64,000 nt of DNA from Chelativorans sp. ZYF759. GTDB lineage: Bacteria > Pseudomonadota > Alphaproteobacteria > Rhizobiales > Rhizobiaceae. Within the stretch, counting starts at the first letter, position 1. Each line of letters begins with the position of its first letter. The stretch spans positions 1-64,000 of the forward strand of contig NZ_WVVV01000009.1 in NCBI RefSeq assembly GCF_012911015.1, written 5' to 3'. The notes under the pieces are model-generated. The model did not search any database and had not been told where the DNA came from. It worked only from the letters and a program-made list of their open reading frames with translations. Below, piece by piece: positions 26,645 through 35,277 of the stretch. The translations under genes and the position numbers were made by a program.

Positions 26645-27700
26645 TTGGAAAACCCCGTCCGCATCCTGCATGTCGACGACGATGTGGCGCTGGCCAGGCT
26701 CCTGCAAAAGGCGCTTGGGCGGCGTGGATTCGAGGTGGACAACGCGACGGACATAGAATCCGCGCTTCAGCGCATCGCTGCGGATGAAGTCGACGTGGTG
26801 GTGCTCGATCACTACCTGGCGGGGCACACCGGGCTGGAGCTTCTGTCGCGACTGGCCGATGTGCCGCTGCCGCCGCCGGTCGTCTATGTGACGGGGTCCT
26901 CGGATGCGAGCATCGCCATCGATGCGTTGAAGGCGGGGGCGACCGACTATGTCTTGAAGACGGTCGGCGACGATTTCTTCGTGCTTCTCGCGGGCGCGAT
27001 CGAGAAGGCGTATCGCAAGGCCAGGCTGCAACGCGCCAAGGAGCAGGCCGAGGCCGAGGTGCGCACGGCGCGCGACCGGGCCGAACTCCTGCTGACCGAG
27101 GTCAACCACCGCGTGGCCAACTCGCTGGCCCTGGTAGCGGCTCTGGTGCGCATGCAGTCGGGCGCCATCCAGGACCCGAGCGCCAAGGGCGTGCTGGCGG
27201 AAACCGAGGCGCGAATCTCGGCGATAGCGGGCCTGCATCGCAAGCTCTACACCTCCGACGATGTGCGTTCGGTCGCGCTGGACGAATATCTGTCCGGTCT
27301 CGTCGCGGAGCTGGACAATTCGATGCGTGCGGCCGGACATCGCATGCGCACCGCTTTGCACCTGGAAACGCTGCACGTTCCCCCGGACAAGGCCGTCTCG
27401 GTCGGCATGATCGTCACCGAGCTCCTGACCAACGCCTACAAATACGCCTATCCGAAAGGCAGCGAAGGCGAGGTGCGCGTGATCGTGCGCCGCGAGACGC
27501 ATACGGAAGCCGAGCTTCTGGTCGAAGATGACGGAATCGGCTGGTCGGGCGAGGGCAAGCCGCAGGGCACCGGCCTGGGAACGCGTATCGTGCGCTCCAT
27601 GGCCGTGACGCTCGGATCTGAGATCATCTACCTCACGGACCGCCCGGGCACCCGGGTCTCGCTCAAGCTGCCCATCGAGGCGGATGGGGCGATCACCTAG
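26645..27700 (+). CDS. hybrid receiver-histidine kinase (REC + HisKA_2)
   Basis: A 351-residue soluble protein: receiver (5-120) with D11-D13 and D55 in VVVLDHYLAGHTG, a coiled linker (120-145), then a HisKA_2-type kinase with H155 in TEVNHRVANSLALVAALV, N263 in ELLTNAYKYAYP and DDGIGW (295-300). The receiver-first layout means kinase activity may be controlled by phosphorylation from the upstream CHASE3 kinase. The start is TTG 26645, one base after the preceding stop. Its end overlaps the convergent YqeY gene by 4 bases. Third member of a phosphorelay operon; the output protein is not in the window. Confidence 0.88.
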   Translation: MENPVRILHVDDDVALARLLQKALGRRGFEVDNATDIESALQRIAADEVDVVVLDHYLAGHTGLELLSRLADVPLPPPVVYVTGSSDASIAIDALKAGATDYVLKTVGDDFFVLLAGAIEKAYRKARLQRAKEQAEAEVRTARDRAELLLTEVNHRVANSLALVAALVRMQSGAIQDPSAKGVLAETEARISAIAGLHRKLYTSDDVRSVALDEYLSGLVAELDNSMRAAGHRMRTALHLETLHVPPDKAVSVGMIVTELLTNAYKYAYPKGSEGEVRVIVRRETHTEAELLVEDDGIGWSGEGKPQGTGLGTRIVRSMAVTLGSEIIYLTDRPGTRVSLKLPIEADGAIT

Positions 27701-28146
27701 CGCAGCAACCCCTTAACGATGCCGCTCGCCTTGGAGAAGTCCATCTTTCCGGGGTATTTTTCCTTGAGCGCGTTCATGCAGCGCCCCATGTCGCGCAGGC
27801 CGTCCGCGCCGACCTCGTCGATGACCTCCGCACAGGCCTGGCGCACCGCCTCCTCGGGCAGCTGCTTGGGCATGAAGGCGCGGATGATCTCGATCTCCTC
27901 GCGTTCCTGCTCGGCCAGTTCGAGGCGTCCGCCTTCCTCGAAGGCCTGCGCCGATTCCTCGCGCTGCTTGACCATCTTCGAGAGTATGGCGAGGATCTCC
28001 TCGTCGCTCACGGGGTCCTTGCCCGTGGCACGATTGGCGATGTCGCGATCGGTGATGGCAGCCTGGATCAGGCGCAGCGTCGACACACACCGTTTGCGAC
28101 CGTTCTTGATGGCGTCCTTGAGCGCCTCGGCGATCTTTTCGCGCAT
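27697..28146 (-). CDS. yqeY: GatB/YqeY domain protein
   Basis: A 149-residue protein of the YqeY family, related to the tail of GatB: MREKIAEALKDAIKNGRKRCVSTLRLI, EEILAILSKMVKQREESAQAFEEGGR and GRCMNALKEKYPGKMDFSKASGIVKGLL. It is thought to be linked to tRNA-dependent amidation or aminoacyl-tRNA handling; the role is not established. Divergent from carA, a common rhizobial arrangement. Confidence 0.92.
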   Translation of the reverse strand: MREKIAEALKDAIKNGRKRCVSTLRLIQAAITDRDIANRATGKDPVSDEEILAILSKMVKQREESAQAFEEGGRLELAEQEREEIEIIRAFMPKQLPEEAVRQACAEVIDEVGADGLRDMGRCMNALKEKYPGKMDFSKASGIVKGLLR

Positions 28147-28272
28147 GGCTTTATTCTCCTGTCGCTGGCGCGAACAATAGCTTTCCGGCGCGGGGCATGC
28201 AAACCGTTTCTTGGATGCTAAACCCTTGAAAAGCTTATAATAATTTTATTCCAGCCGGCGGGTTCGATACAA

Positions 28273-28301
28273 TTGACCCAGCGGGGACGTTGGCCTATTG
28301 T
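28273..28301 (+). promoter_or_regulatory. carA promoter
   Basis: TTGACC (28273-28278), a 17-base spacer and TATTGT (28296-28301) form a good promoter giving a leader of about 125 bases before carA. A second AT-rich TATAAT (28236-28241) lies upstream with only a weak -35 element. Confidence 0.55.
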
Positions 28302-28432
28302 CCGCCGCCTGCTCGAATTTTCGGTGGAGTACGGGATTGCGGAACAGCTCCGCCCATCCCACTTCAGCACCGGCATGTGGCTCTGCCCTGCCGACAAATC
28401 AAGAGCCTGTTCATCACGTTACGGAGACCTCC

Positions 28433-29635
28433 ATGGCCGCCACTACAGCCCCCTGGGCCCCCACAACCGCGACTGCCGTGCTCGTCCTGGCCGACGGTAC
28501 CGTCATCGAGGGCAAGGGCCTTGGCGCGCGAGGCGAGGCGGTGGGCGAGGTCTGCTTCAACACGGCGCTGACCGGCTACCAGGAAATCCTCACCGATCCC
28601 TCCTATGCCTCGCAGATCGTGACCTTCACCTTCCCGCATATCGGCAATATCGGCGCCAATGACGAGGATATGGAAGATCTCAACCCCGCCGCGCGCCACG
28701 GGGCCGTCGGTGCCGTCTTCCGCGCGGAGGTCACCAACCCTTCCAGCTACCGCTCCGCCTCCCATCTCGACGCATGGCTGCGCCAGCGCGGCATCGTGGC
28801 GATCAGCGGCCTCGATACGCGCGCGCTTACCGCCCATATCCGCGAGACCGGCATGCCGAACGCCATCATCGCGCATTCGGAAGATGGCCGTTTCGATCTC
28901 GAAGCACTGAAGGCCAAGGCCCGTGAATGGTCCGGTCTCGAGGGTCTCGATCTCGCCGAGAAGGCCAGTTCCGGCCAGTCGTCGGTCTGGACGGAGACGC
29001 CCTGGGTATGGGACGAGGGCTACGGCACACAGGGCGAGGCGGCGATGCATATCGTGGCCATCGACTATGGTGTGAAGCGCAACATCCTGCGGCTGCTGGC
29101 CGGGCTGGGCGCCAAGGTGACGGTTGTTCCCGCACGCACCAGCGCCGAGGACATCCTCGCGATGGAACCGGATGGCGTCTTCCTGTCCAACGGCCCGGGC
29201 GATCCCGCCGCGACGGGCAAATATGCCGTGCCGGTGATCCAGAAGCTGATCGAGGCCGGGGTTCCGATCTTCGGCATCTGCCTTGGTCACCAGATCCTGG
29301 CCCTCGCGCTCGGCGGCAAGACCCAGAAAATGCATCAGGGCCATCACGGCGCCAACCACCCGGTGAAGGACCACACCACCGGCAAGGTGGAGATCGTGTC
29401 CATGAACCACGGTTTCGCGGTCGAATCCAAGAGCCTGCCCGCGGGTGTCGACGAGACGCATGTGTCCCTCTTCGACGGCACCAATTGCGGCATCGCGCTT
29501 GCCGGAAAGCCGGTCTTCTCGGTGCAGCACCACCCGGAAGCGTCGCCTGGCCCGCAGGATTCCCATTATCTGTTCAAGCGGTTCGCCAATCTCATCCGCG
29601 AACGCCGTGGCGAGCCCGCGCTCGCAGAGCGGTGA
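28433..29635 (+). CDS. carA: carbamoyl-phosphate synthase small subunit CarA
   Basis: The glutaminase subunit that supplies ammonia to CarB for arginine and pyrimidine synthesis. The 400-residue product has the N-terminal VLADGTVIEGKGLGARGEAVGEVCFNT, TGYQEILTDPSY and a class I glutamine amidotransferase domain (about 195-390) with the nucleophile in GICLGHQIL and the His/Glu in VQHHPEASPGP. The start ATG 28433 follows a CGGAG site. carB is not in the window. Confidence 0.97.
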   Translation: MAATTAPWAPTTATAVLVLADGTVIEGKGLGARGEAVGEVCFNTALTGYQEILTDPSYASQIVTFTFPHIGNIGANDEDMEDLNPAARHGAVGAVFRAEVTNPSSYRSASHLDAWLRQRGIVAISGLDTRALTAHIRETGMPNAIIAHSEDGRFDLEALKAKAREWSGLEGLDLAEKASSGQSSVWTETPWVWDEGYGTQGEAAMHIVAIDYGVKRNILRLLAGLGAKVTVVPARTSAEDILAMEPDGVFLSNGPGDPAATGKYAVPVIQKLIEAGVPIFGICLGHQILALALGGKTQKMHQGHHGANHPVKDHTTGKVEIVSMNHGFAVESKSLPAGVDETHVSLFDGTNCGIALAGKPVFSVQHHPEASPGPQDSHYLFKRFANLIRERRGEPALAER

Positions 29636-29656
29636 GCCCGCGCAATCGGTAAAATC

Positions 29657-29682
29657 GGAACAAACCCCTCCATCGACGCATT
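29657..29682 (+). promoter_or_regulatory. possible EcfG/RpoE2-type promoter before the BA14K gene
   Basis: GGAAC (29657-29661) is followed after 19 bases by TT (29681-29682), fitting the loose general-stress sigma pattern of rhizobia about 70 bases before the gene. The motif is short and could be chance. Confidence 0.25.
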
Positions 29683-29754
29683 GGTCCCTCGAAGGGTACA
29701 TCGTGCCGGCATCGAAATCGGCACGAAAAACCAATGAGTTGATGGAGTCCCGAT

Positions 29755-30240
29755 ATGAAACGACTGACATCCTATCTGTGTGCGGCCGCGATGGCGGTCA
29801 GCACCATCGGTCTGGGCACTGCCGGCGCCAACGCCCAGCCCATTCCCACCCCGACGCAGTTCCAGGGGCAGTTCGGCAACTCGAACGTGATCGAGGTCCA
29901 GCGCCGCGACGCGCGGCAGCGTCCGCCGAGCGCCCGTGGCGGCTTCGAGCTTCGCGGTGGGTCCGCCTATTACCGCGGCCACCGCGGTCAGCGTCAGGCG
30001 CGCCAGGGCTGGCGCCAGCATCAGGGCTGGTGGTTCCCGCCGGCAGCCTTCGTGGCAGGTGCGATTATCGGCGGTGCGGTGGCTCAGCAGCCGCGGCCGG
30101 CCCCCCGTGCTCCGCAGCGCGGCCTCAGCCGGTCGCATGTCGAGTGGTGCTACGGCCAGTATCGCTCCTACCGCGCATCCGACAACACGTTCCAGCCCTA
30201 CCAGGGTCCGCGTCGCGCGTGCAGGTCGCCCTTCGGCTGA
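29755..30240 (+). CDS. BA14K-family secreted protein
   Basis: A 161-residue exported protein with a signal peptide (1-27, ending GANAQ), a Gln/Arg-rich middle, a short hydrophobic Gly-rich stretch ([14 protein letters not shown]) and the diagnostic BA14K C-terminus [22 protein letters not shown] followed by a second Cys. The family is named for a Brucella abortus immunoreactive, lectin-like protein and is largely restricted to rhizobiales. A terminator hairpin lies 28 bases after the stop. Confidence 0.9.
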   Translation: MKRLTSYLCAAAMAVSTIGLGTAGANAQPIPTPTQFQGQFGNSNVIEVQRRDARQRPPSARGGFELRGGSAYYRGHRGQRQARQGWRQHQGWWFPPAAFVAGAIIGGAVAQQPRPAPRAPQRGLSRSHVEWCYGQYRSYRASDNTFQPYQGPRRACRSPFG

Positions 30241-30268
30241 TCCTCGACCCCCGGACGTACTCCGACAG

Positions 30269-30290
30269 CGGGCGGCATCATTGCCGCCCG
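30269..30290 (+). terminator. terminator after the BA14K gene
   Basis: CGGGCGGCA (30269-30277) and TGCCGCCCG (30282-30290) form a perfect 9-bp stem with a four-base loop, followed by a weakly T-rich stretch. Confidence 0.6.
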
Positions 30291-30382
30291 TTCGCGTTGC
30301 TCAAGCCTCGCACAAGCTTCACGGGCAGCCGTATTTGATTTTCCACCTGCGCTGGCCATAATCGTCGCAGGTGATTCGTTTC

Positions 30383-30462
30383 GGTCCGTCATGTCGGACC
30401 TTTCCTCAAAGTTCCGGTTCCCAGTTCCGCGTTCTCCAGAGAGCCCGGACATGTTCGGGCTC
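30383..30462 (+). other. two hairpins and GTTCC direct repeats in the leader of a small gene
   Basis: Between the BA14K terminator and the small gene at 30497 lie GGTCCG/CGGACC (30383-30400, followed by TTTCC), three GTTCC repeats spaced 6-7 bases apart (30411-30428) and GAGCCCG/CGGGCTC (30441-30462). They could be a weak terminator, a structured leader or protein-binding repeats. Confidence 0.35.
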
Positions 30463-30496
30463 ATTGCCCGAACAGAGCGTCAGAGACATTGAGGCC

Positions 30497-30724
30497 ATGA
30501 AACTTTCAGAAGAAGATTGTGCCAAACGCAGACTGGTCGACCGCGAGGAGATCAGGCTCGCGGTCCGGCTCCTGAAACAGCACGGCTACGGCGACGAGGA
30601 AATCGCGCCGCAGCTGTCCCGGTTCTACTACGTCGACATCGACACGCTGAACGAGGAGCTCGCTGTCGAGCTTGATCGGCATCTGGTCGCCGTGGCCGGA
30701 CAGGAGCTGCGGAAGGTCGCCTGA
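30497..30724 (+). CDS. small helical protein of unknown function
   Basis: A 75-residue protein from ATG 30497: MKLSEEDCAKRRLVDREEIRLAVRLLKQHGYGDEEIAPQL, then FYYVDIDTLNEELAVELDRHLV. The composition is ordinary and strongly helical, with Glu/Arg pairs; the IAPQLSRFYYVD segment suggests a small helix-turn-helix-like fold but nothing firm. I do not recognise the family. It is convergent with ugpC, and a perfect hairpin separates the two. Confidence 0.6.
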   Translation: MKLSEEDCAKRRLVDREEIRLAVRLLKQHGYGDEEIAPQLSRFYYVDIDTLNEELAVELDRHLVAVAGQELRKVA

Positions 30725-30734
30725 ACCGTTGCTC

Positions 30735-30769
30735 CTGAGCCGGAGGCCGCGGGCGGTCCCGCGGCTCAG
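30735..30769. terminator. bidirectional terminator between the small gene and ugpC
   Basis: The inner stem GCCGCGGG/CCCGCGGC (30746-30765) is extended by the outer CTGAGCC/GGCTCAG, giving a long hairpin that overlaps the ugpC stop codon. Confidence 0.65.
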
Positions 30770-31848
30770 ATGCGCTTGCTCGTCTCCGCATCGAAGACAT
30801 GTGCCATGCCCGGGTTGATGGCCAGCGGCAGCACGTCGCCTTCCTTGATGCTGGCAGCACCCGGCAACCTGACGATGATCTTGTCGGCGCGGCCGTTGGA
30901 GCCAGCCAGGACGCCATGGGCCATGGTGTCGGCGCCGAGGCTTTCCACCGCGATCACGGACAGCTCGAGATCCGAATTGCCGCCATTGACGAGGGTGAGA
31001 TGCTCCGGGCGCACGCCGAGGAACACTTCCCTGCCGGTCTCCGGCATCTGGAAGTCACGCGGCTTCACGGCCTGTCCCCCGGCCAGGGCGATCCCCTTGG
31101 GGCCAGCCGATGCGCCGCGCAGCAGATTCATGGCGGGCGAACCGATGAAGCTGGCGACGAAGGTGGTGGCGGGCTTTTCGTAAATCTTGATCGGCGTGTC
31201 GATCTGTTCGGCCACGCCGCCATTCATCACCACCAGCTTGTCGGCCAGCGTCATGGCCTCGACCTGGTCATGGGTCACGTAGACGCTGGTCACACCCAGC
31301 GAACGCTGCAAATTCTTGATCTCGACGCGCATGTGCACGCGCAGCTTGGCGTCGAGATTGGACAGCGGCTCGTCGAAGAGGAACGCCTTGGGGTGGCGCA
31401 CGATCGCACGCCCCATGGCGACGCGCTGGCGCTGCCCGCCCGACAGCTCGCGGGGCTTGCGCTGGAGCAGCTCGTCGAGCTCGAGAATGCGGGCCGCCTC
31501 GCGAACCCGCTTGTCGATCTCTTCCTTGGACTGGCCGCGATTGCGCAGGCCATAGGCCATGTTGTCGTAGACCTTCATGTGCGGGTAGAGCGCGTAGTTC
31601 TGGAACACCATGGCGATGTCGCGCTCGGCCGGCTCCAGCCTGTTGACGACGCGGCCGTCGATCGAGATCTCGCCATCGGTGATGACTTCCAGCCCCGCGA
31701 TCATGCGCAGGAGCGTGGACTTGCCGCAGCCGGAGGGGCCGACGAGCACGCAGAGCTGCCCGTCCGCGATGTCGATCGAGACGCCCTTTACCGCTTCCAC
31801 GCCGCCCGCATAAACCTTGCGCACGCCATCGAGTTTGACGGTTGCCAT
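30766..31848 (-). CDS. ugpC: glycerol-3-phosphate ABC transporter ATPase UgpC
   Basis: The 360-residue ATP-binding subunit drives import with UgpA/UgpE. Walker [10 protein letters not shown] (36-44), Q-loop QNYALYPHM, signature [19 protein letters not shown], Walker [12 protein letters not shown] and the MalK-type C-terminal TOBE region are all present. Sugar importers share this protein type; assignment to Ugp rests on the operon and the Pho box upstream of ugpB. The start lies 3 bases after ugpE. Confidence 0.92.
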   Translation of the reverse strand: MATVKLDGVRKVYAGGVEAVKGVSIDIADGQLCVLVGPSGCGKSTLLRMIAGLEVITDGEISIDGRVVNRLEPAERDIAMVFQNYALYPHMKVYDNMAYGLRNRGQSKEEIDKRVREAARILELDELLQRKPRELSGGQRQRVAMGRAIVRHPKAFLFDEPLSNLDAKLRVHMRVEIKNLQRSLGVTSVYVTHDQVEAMTLADKLVVMNGGVAEQIDTPIKIYEKPATTFVASFIGSPAMNLLRGASAGPKGIALAGGQAVKPRDFQMPETGREVFLGVRPEHLTLVNGGNSDLELSVIAVESLGADTMAHGVLAGSNGRADKIIVRLPGAASIKEGDVLPLAINPGMAHVFDAETSKRI

Positions 31849-31851
31849 TAC

Positions 31852-32700
31852 CTATTTCTCCGTCTCGGTCAGGCCCTTCACGAAGAGCCGTTGCATGAAG
31901 AGGATCACCAGAACGGGCGGCATTGCCGCAAGCACGACGGTGGCCATGACCAGATGCCAGAGCGGCTCGGAGTCACCCCCCGTAACCATGCGCTGGAGCC
32001 CCATGACGATCGTGTAGTAGCTGGGATCCGTCGTGATGAGCAGCGGCCAGAGATACTGGTTCCAGCCATAGATGAACATGATCACGAACAGCGCCGCGAT
32101 ATTGGTGATCGACAGGGGCAGCAGGATGTCCTTGAAGAACTTCATCGGTCCCGCCCCGTCGACGCGGGCTGCCTCCATCAGCTCCTCGGGCACGGTCATG
32201 AAGAACTGCCGGAACAGGAAGGTCGCGGTCGCGGACGCGATCAGCGGAATGGAAAGTCCCGCAAAACTGTTCAGCATGCCCAGATTGGCGACCACCTCGA
32301 AAGTGGGCACGATGCGGACTTCGACCGGCAGCATCAGGGTCAGGAAGATGATCCAGAAGAAGAACATGCGGAAGGGAAAGCGGAAATAGACGATCGCGAA
32401 GGCCGAAAGCAGCGAGATCGACAGCTTCCCGATGGTGATCGCCATCGCCATGATGAAGGAGTTCCACATCATGCCCGCGATCGGCGGCGTGCCGGCGCGC
32501 GACCGCCCCTCGGTGATGACCGTCATGTAGTTATCCCAGGCATTGGTGCCGGGAAGCAGCGGCATCACCCCGCGCACGAAGGTGCCGGGCGGGTGGGTGG
32601 AGGCGATGAACGCCACATAGACAGGGAACAGCACGATGGCCACTCCGGCGATCAGCACGAGATGGGCGAAGAAATTGCCCCAGCGATTGTTCTCGACCAT
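31852..32700 (-). CDS. ugpE: glycerol-3-phosphate ABC transporter permease UgpE
   Basis: A 282-residue inner-membrane permease with six predicted helices. The EAA loop EELMEAARVDGAGPMKFFKDILLPLS (about 185-210) contacts the ATPase. The N-terminal WGNFFAHLVLIAGVAIVLFPVYVAFIAST is typical of UgpE. It lies 11 bases after ugpA. Confidence 0.93.
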   Translation of the reverse strand: MVENNRWGNFFAHLVLIAGVAIVLFPVYVAFIASTHPPGTFVRGVMPLLPGTNAWDNYMTVITEGRSRAGTPPIAGMMWNSFIMAMAITIGKLSISLLSAFAIVYFRFPFRMFFFWIIFLTLMLPVEVRIVPTFEVVANLGMLNSFAGLSIPLIASATATFLFRQFFMTVPEELMEAARVDGAGPMKFFKDILLPLSITNIAALFVIMFIYGWNQYLWPLLITTDPSYYTIVMGLQRMVTGGDSEPLWHLVMATVVLAAMPPVLVILFMQRLFVKGLTETEK

Positions 32701-32711
32701 ATCCGCGCCCC

Positions 32712-33602
32712 TCAGTAGTTCACGCGCCGCTCGATGTAGCGGAACTGGATCACGGTGAGCACGACGACGATGGTCATCAGCACCACGGACTGGGCCGCAG
32801 ACGAGCCGATGTTGAGATTGACGAAGCCGTCGCGATAGACCTTGTAGACGAGGATGTTGGTCGCCTGCGCCGGCCCGCCCTCGGTCGTGGCGTGGATGAC
32901 GCCGAACGTGTCGAACATCGCGTAGACCACGTTGACCACCAGAAGGAAGAAGGTGATCGGCGAAAGCAGCGGGAAGACGATCGTCCAGAAGCGCTTCATC
33001 CGGCTGGCGCCGTCGATCGCGGCGGCCTCGATCAGCGAGTTCGGGATCGACTGCAGGCCTGCCAGGAAGAACAGGAAATTGTAGCTGATCTGTTTCCAGG
33101 CGGCGGCGATGATGATCATGATCATCGCATCGTTGCCGTTGCGCCGGTGGTTCCAGTTATAGCCGAACATGTCCAGCACGTAGGGCAGGATCCCCAGCGT
33201 CGGGTTGAAGATGAACCACCACAGCACGCCCGCGATCGCCGGCGCGATGGCGTAGGGCCAGACCAGGAAGGTCGTGTAGCTGTTGCGCGAGCGGATCATG
33301 CGGTTGACCATGACCGCGAAGAGAAGCGCCAGGCCCATCGACAGCAGCGTGGTGCCGACGGAGAAGACGAAGGTCACCTGAAGCGAGTTCAGATAGAGCG
33401 GATCGGCAAACAGGGTCTGGAAATTCTGGAACCAGACGAAGGTCGGCGGTCGGATGCCGAAGGCGTCGCCTTGCCGGTAGAGCGACTGCACCAGCGCCTG
33501 CCAGGAGGGCCAGATGAAGAAGATCAGCGTGATGATCACCTGCGGCGCGAGCAGCGCGTAGGGCAGCCACGGGCTGGAGAATGTCGTGCGTTTGGTTTGC
33601 AT
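32712..33602 (-). CDS. ugpA: glycerol-3-phosphate ABC transporter permease UgpA
   Basis: A 296-residue permease with six helices and the EAA-like loop [28 protein letters not shown] (about 188-215). It pairs with UgpE to form the channel. [24 protein letters not shown] at the N-terminus is typical for UgpA. It is separated from ugpB by a strong hairpin. Confidence 0.93.
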   Translation of the reverse strand: MQTKRTTFSSPWLPYALLAPQVIITLIFFIWPSWQALVQSLYRQGDAFGIRPPTFVWFQNFQTLFADPLYLNSLQVTFVFSVGTTLLSMGLALLFAVMVNRMIRSRNSYTTFLVWPYAIAPAIAGVLWWFIFNPTLGILPYVLDMFGYNWNHRRNGNDAMIMIIIAAAWKQISYNFLFFLAGLQSIPNSLIEAAAIDGASRMKRFWTIVFPLLSPITFFLLVVNVVYAMFDTFGVIHATTEGGPAQATNILVYKVYRDGFVNLNIGSSAAQSVVLMTIVVVLTVIQFRYIERRVNY

Positions 33603-33623
33603 CGCGTCCGATCCGCCAAAAGG

Positions 33624-33659
33624 ATGCGACCCGCCCGAAGATCATCGGACGGGTCGCAT
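33624..33659 (-). terminator. hairpin between ugpB and ugpA (partial terminator or mRNA stabiliser)
   Basis: The arms ATGCGACCCG (33624-33633) and CGGGTCGCAT (33650-33659) give a perfect 10-bp stem, extended by three more pairs past one mismatch. On the minus strand only four T residues follow, so termination is likely partial. Such hairpins keep the binding-protein message more abundant than the permease part. Confidence 0.65.
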
Positions 33660-33667
33660 TATCGGGC

Positions 33668-34999
33668 TCAGTTCATGGAAGCTTCGAACTCGCGCAGGAG
33701 CGCATTGCCGCGGCTGACGGCATCATCTGCCGCCTGCTGACCGGATTTCGTGCCGGCCATGACCGCTTCCATCTCCTCGGAGATGACGTCGCGGATCTGG
33801 ACGAAATTGCCGAAGCGCAGGCCGCGGGAATTTTCGGTCGGCGGGTTCAGCGTCATCTGGCGGATCGAGGTGTCGGCACCCGGGTTCTCGTCATAATAAC
33901 CCTGTTCCCGGGTCAGATCGAACGAAGCCTGGGTGATCGGCAGATAGCCGGTGTCCTGGTGCCACTGGGCCTGGACCTCGGGCTGCGACACGAATTCGAA
34001 GAAGGCCGCGACGGCCTCGTATTCCTCGTCCGTGTGGCCGGTCAGGACCCACAGCGTGGCACCGCCGATGATGGTGTTCTGCGGTGCGCCCTCGATGTCG
34101 TCATAATGAGGCTGGAAGCCGAAGCCGACGTTGAAGTCCGAGTTGCGCAGCACACCGGCGCGGCTGGCCGACGAACCGAAGACGAAGCCGCACTCGCCGG
34201 CGTAGAAGGCCGGGAAAGCGTCGGCACCGGTTCCGGGGCCACCCCAGCGGAACACGCCTTCGTCCTGCCAGCTGGCCAGATTGTCCCAATGGCGGGCGAC
34301 ATGTTCGTTGTTGAAGACGAACTCGGTCTCGAAGCCTTCGAAGCCGTTGGCGAGCGTGCCCAGCGGCAGATTGTGCCAGGCCGAGAAGTTCTCGAGCATC
34401 ACCCAGCTCGGCCAGGAGGTGGTGAAGCCGCAAGGCGCCGCACCGGATTCCACGATGGCGCGGGCTGCCTCCTCGGCCTCGGCCCAGGTCTCCGGCGGGG
34501 ACTCCGGATCAAGTCCGGCGGCCTCGAAGACATCCTTGTTGTAATACATGATCGGGGTCGAGGAATTGAACGGGAAGGACAGCATGTTGCCGTCGGGATC
34601 CGTGTAATAGCTCACCACGGTGTCGAGATAGGCGTCCGGGTCGAAATTCTTGCCGGTGTCGGCCATCAACTGGTAGATCGGGTAGATCGCGCCCTCGGCG
34701 GCCATCATGGTGCCGGTGCCGACTTCGAAGACCTGCAGGATGTGCGGCTGCTCGCCGGCACGGAAGGCGGCGATGGCGCCGGTCATGGTCTCGGCATAGG
34801 TGCCGCGGTAGCTCGGCACGACGCGATAGTCGTCCTGGCTCTCGTTGAAGCTCTCGGCAACGCCCTCGAGGAGTTCGCCAAGTTCGCCACCCATCGCGTG
34901 CCACCAGGTGACGGTGGTCTGGGCGTTGGCCATCGAGGCCATCGCAGGCAGCATCAGTGCCGCCACACTGGTCGCGGTCAGCAGTTTGCGCAACTTCAT
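33668..34999 (-). CDS. ugpB: glycerol-3-phosphate ABC transporter substrate-binding protein UgpB
   Basis: A 443-residue periplasmic binding protein. The signal peptide (1-26) ends at MANAQ; the mature part opens TTVTWWHAMGGELGELLEGVAESFNESQ, a hallmark of UgpB, and has SSTPIMYYNKDVFEAAGLDP and the hinge LWVLTGHTDEEYEAVAAFFEFVSQPEVQ. First gene of ugpBAEC. A Pho box about 60 bases upstream implies induction by phosphate starvation. Confidence 0.95.
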   Translation of the reverse strand: MKLRKLLTATSVAALMLPAMASMANAQTTVTWWHAMGGELGELLEGVAESFNESQDDYRVVPSYRGTYAETMTGAIAAFRAGEQPHILQVFEVGTGTMMAAEGAIYPIYQLMADTGKNFDPDAYLDTVVSYYTDPDGNMLSFPFNSSTPIMYYNKDVFEAAGLDPESPPETWAEAEEAARAIVESGAAPCGFTTSWPSWVMLENFSAWHNLPLGTLANGFEGFETEFVFNNEHVARHWDNLASWQDEGVFRWGGPGTGADAFPAFYAGECGFVFGSSASRAGVLRNSDFNVGFGFQPHYDDIEGAPQNTIIGGATLWVLTGHTDEEYEAVAAFFEFVSQPEVQAQWHQDTGYLPITQASFDLTREQGYYDENPGADTSIRQMTLNPPTENSRGLRFGNFVQIRDVISEEMEAVMAGTKSGQQAADDAVSRGNALLREFEASMN

Positions 35000-35058
35000 G
35001 ATCTTTTCTCCCTAATTGCCACCGGTTGTTCGGTGGTCGTTCTTCTGAACAAGATTTG

Positions 35059-35087
35059 TAACGGCTGCATGACAGCACCGTCACAAA
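35059..35087 (-). promoter_or_regulatory. Pho box upstream of ugpB (three 11-bp-spaced repeats)
   Basis: Reading the minus strand, TTGTGAC (35087-35081), CTGTCAT (35076-35070) and CCGTTAC (35065-35059) are spaced exactly 11 bases apart with 4-base gaps. This is the direct-repeat pattern bound by PhoB dimers (consensus CTGTCAT/C). The middle repeat is a perfect match. It ends 60 bases before the ugpB start. Binding is inferred. Confidence 0.7.
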
Positions 35088-35277
35088 CGAATGTCGAGAC
35101 CGTATCAATCACCAGCGAAATTTTTCGTTTTGCCGGCGAAAGAGGCGATATCGAAAGTGAAATGCCCGTGAATCGGGCAAAATGCAAATGAAATGCGCGC
35201 TAACGTCCCGCGGCATCCACATGCAAGCCACTGCAGAGTGAAGGGCGTGGCCCGTAGCCGCCTAAGTTTACAATGGG

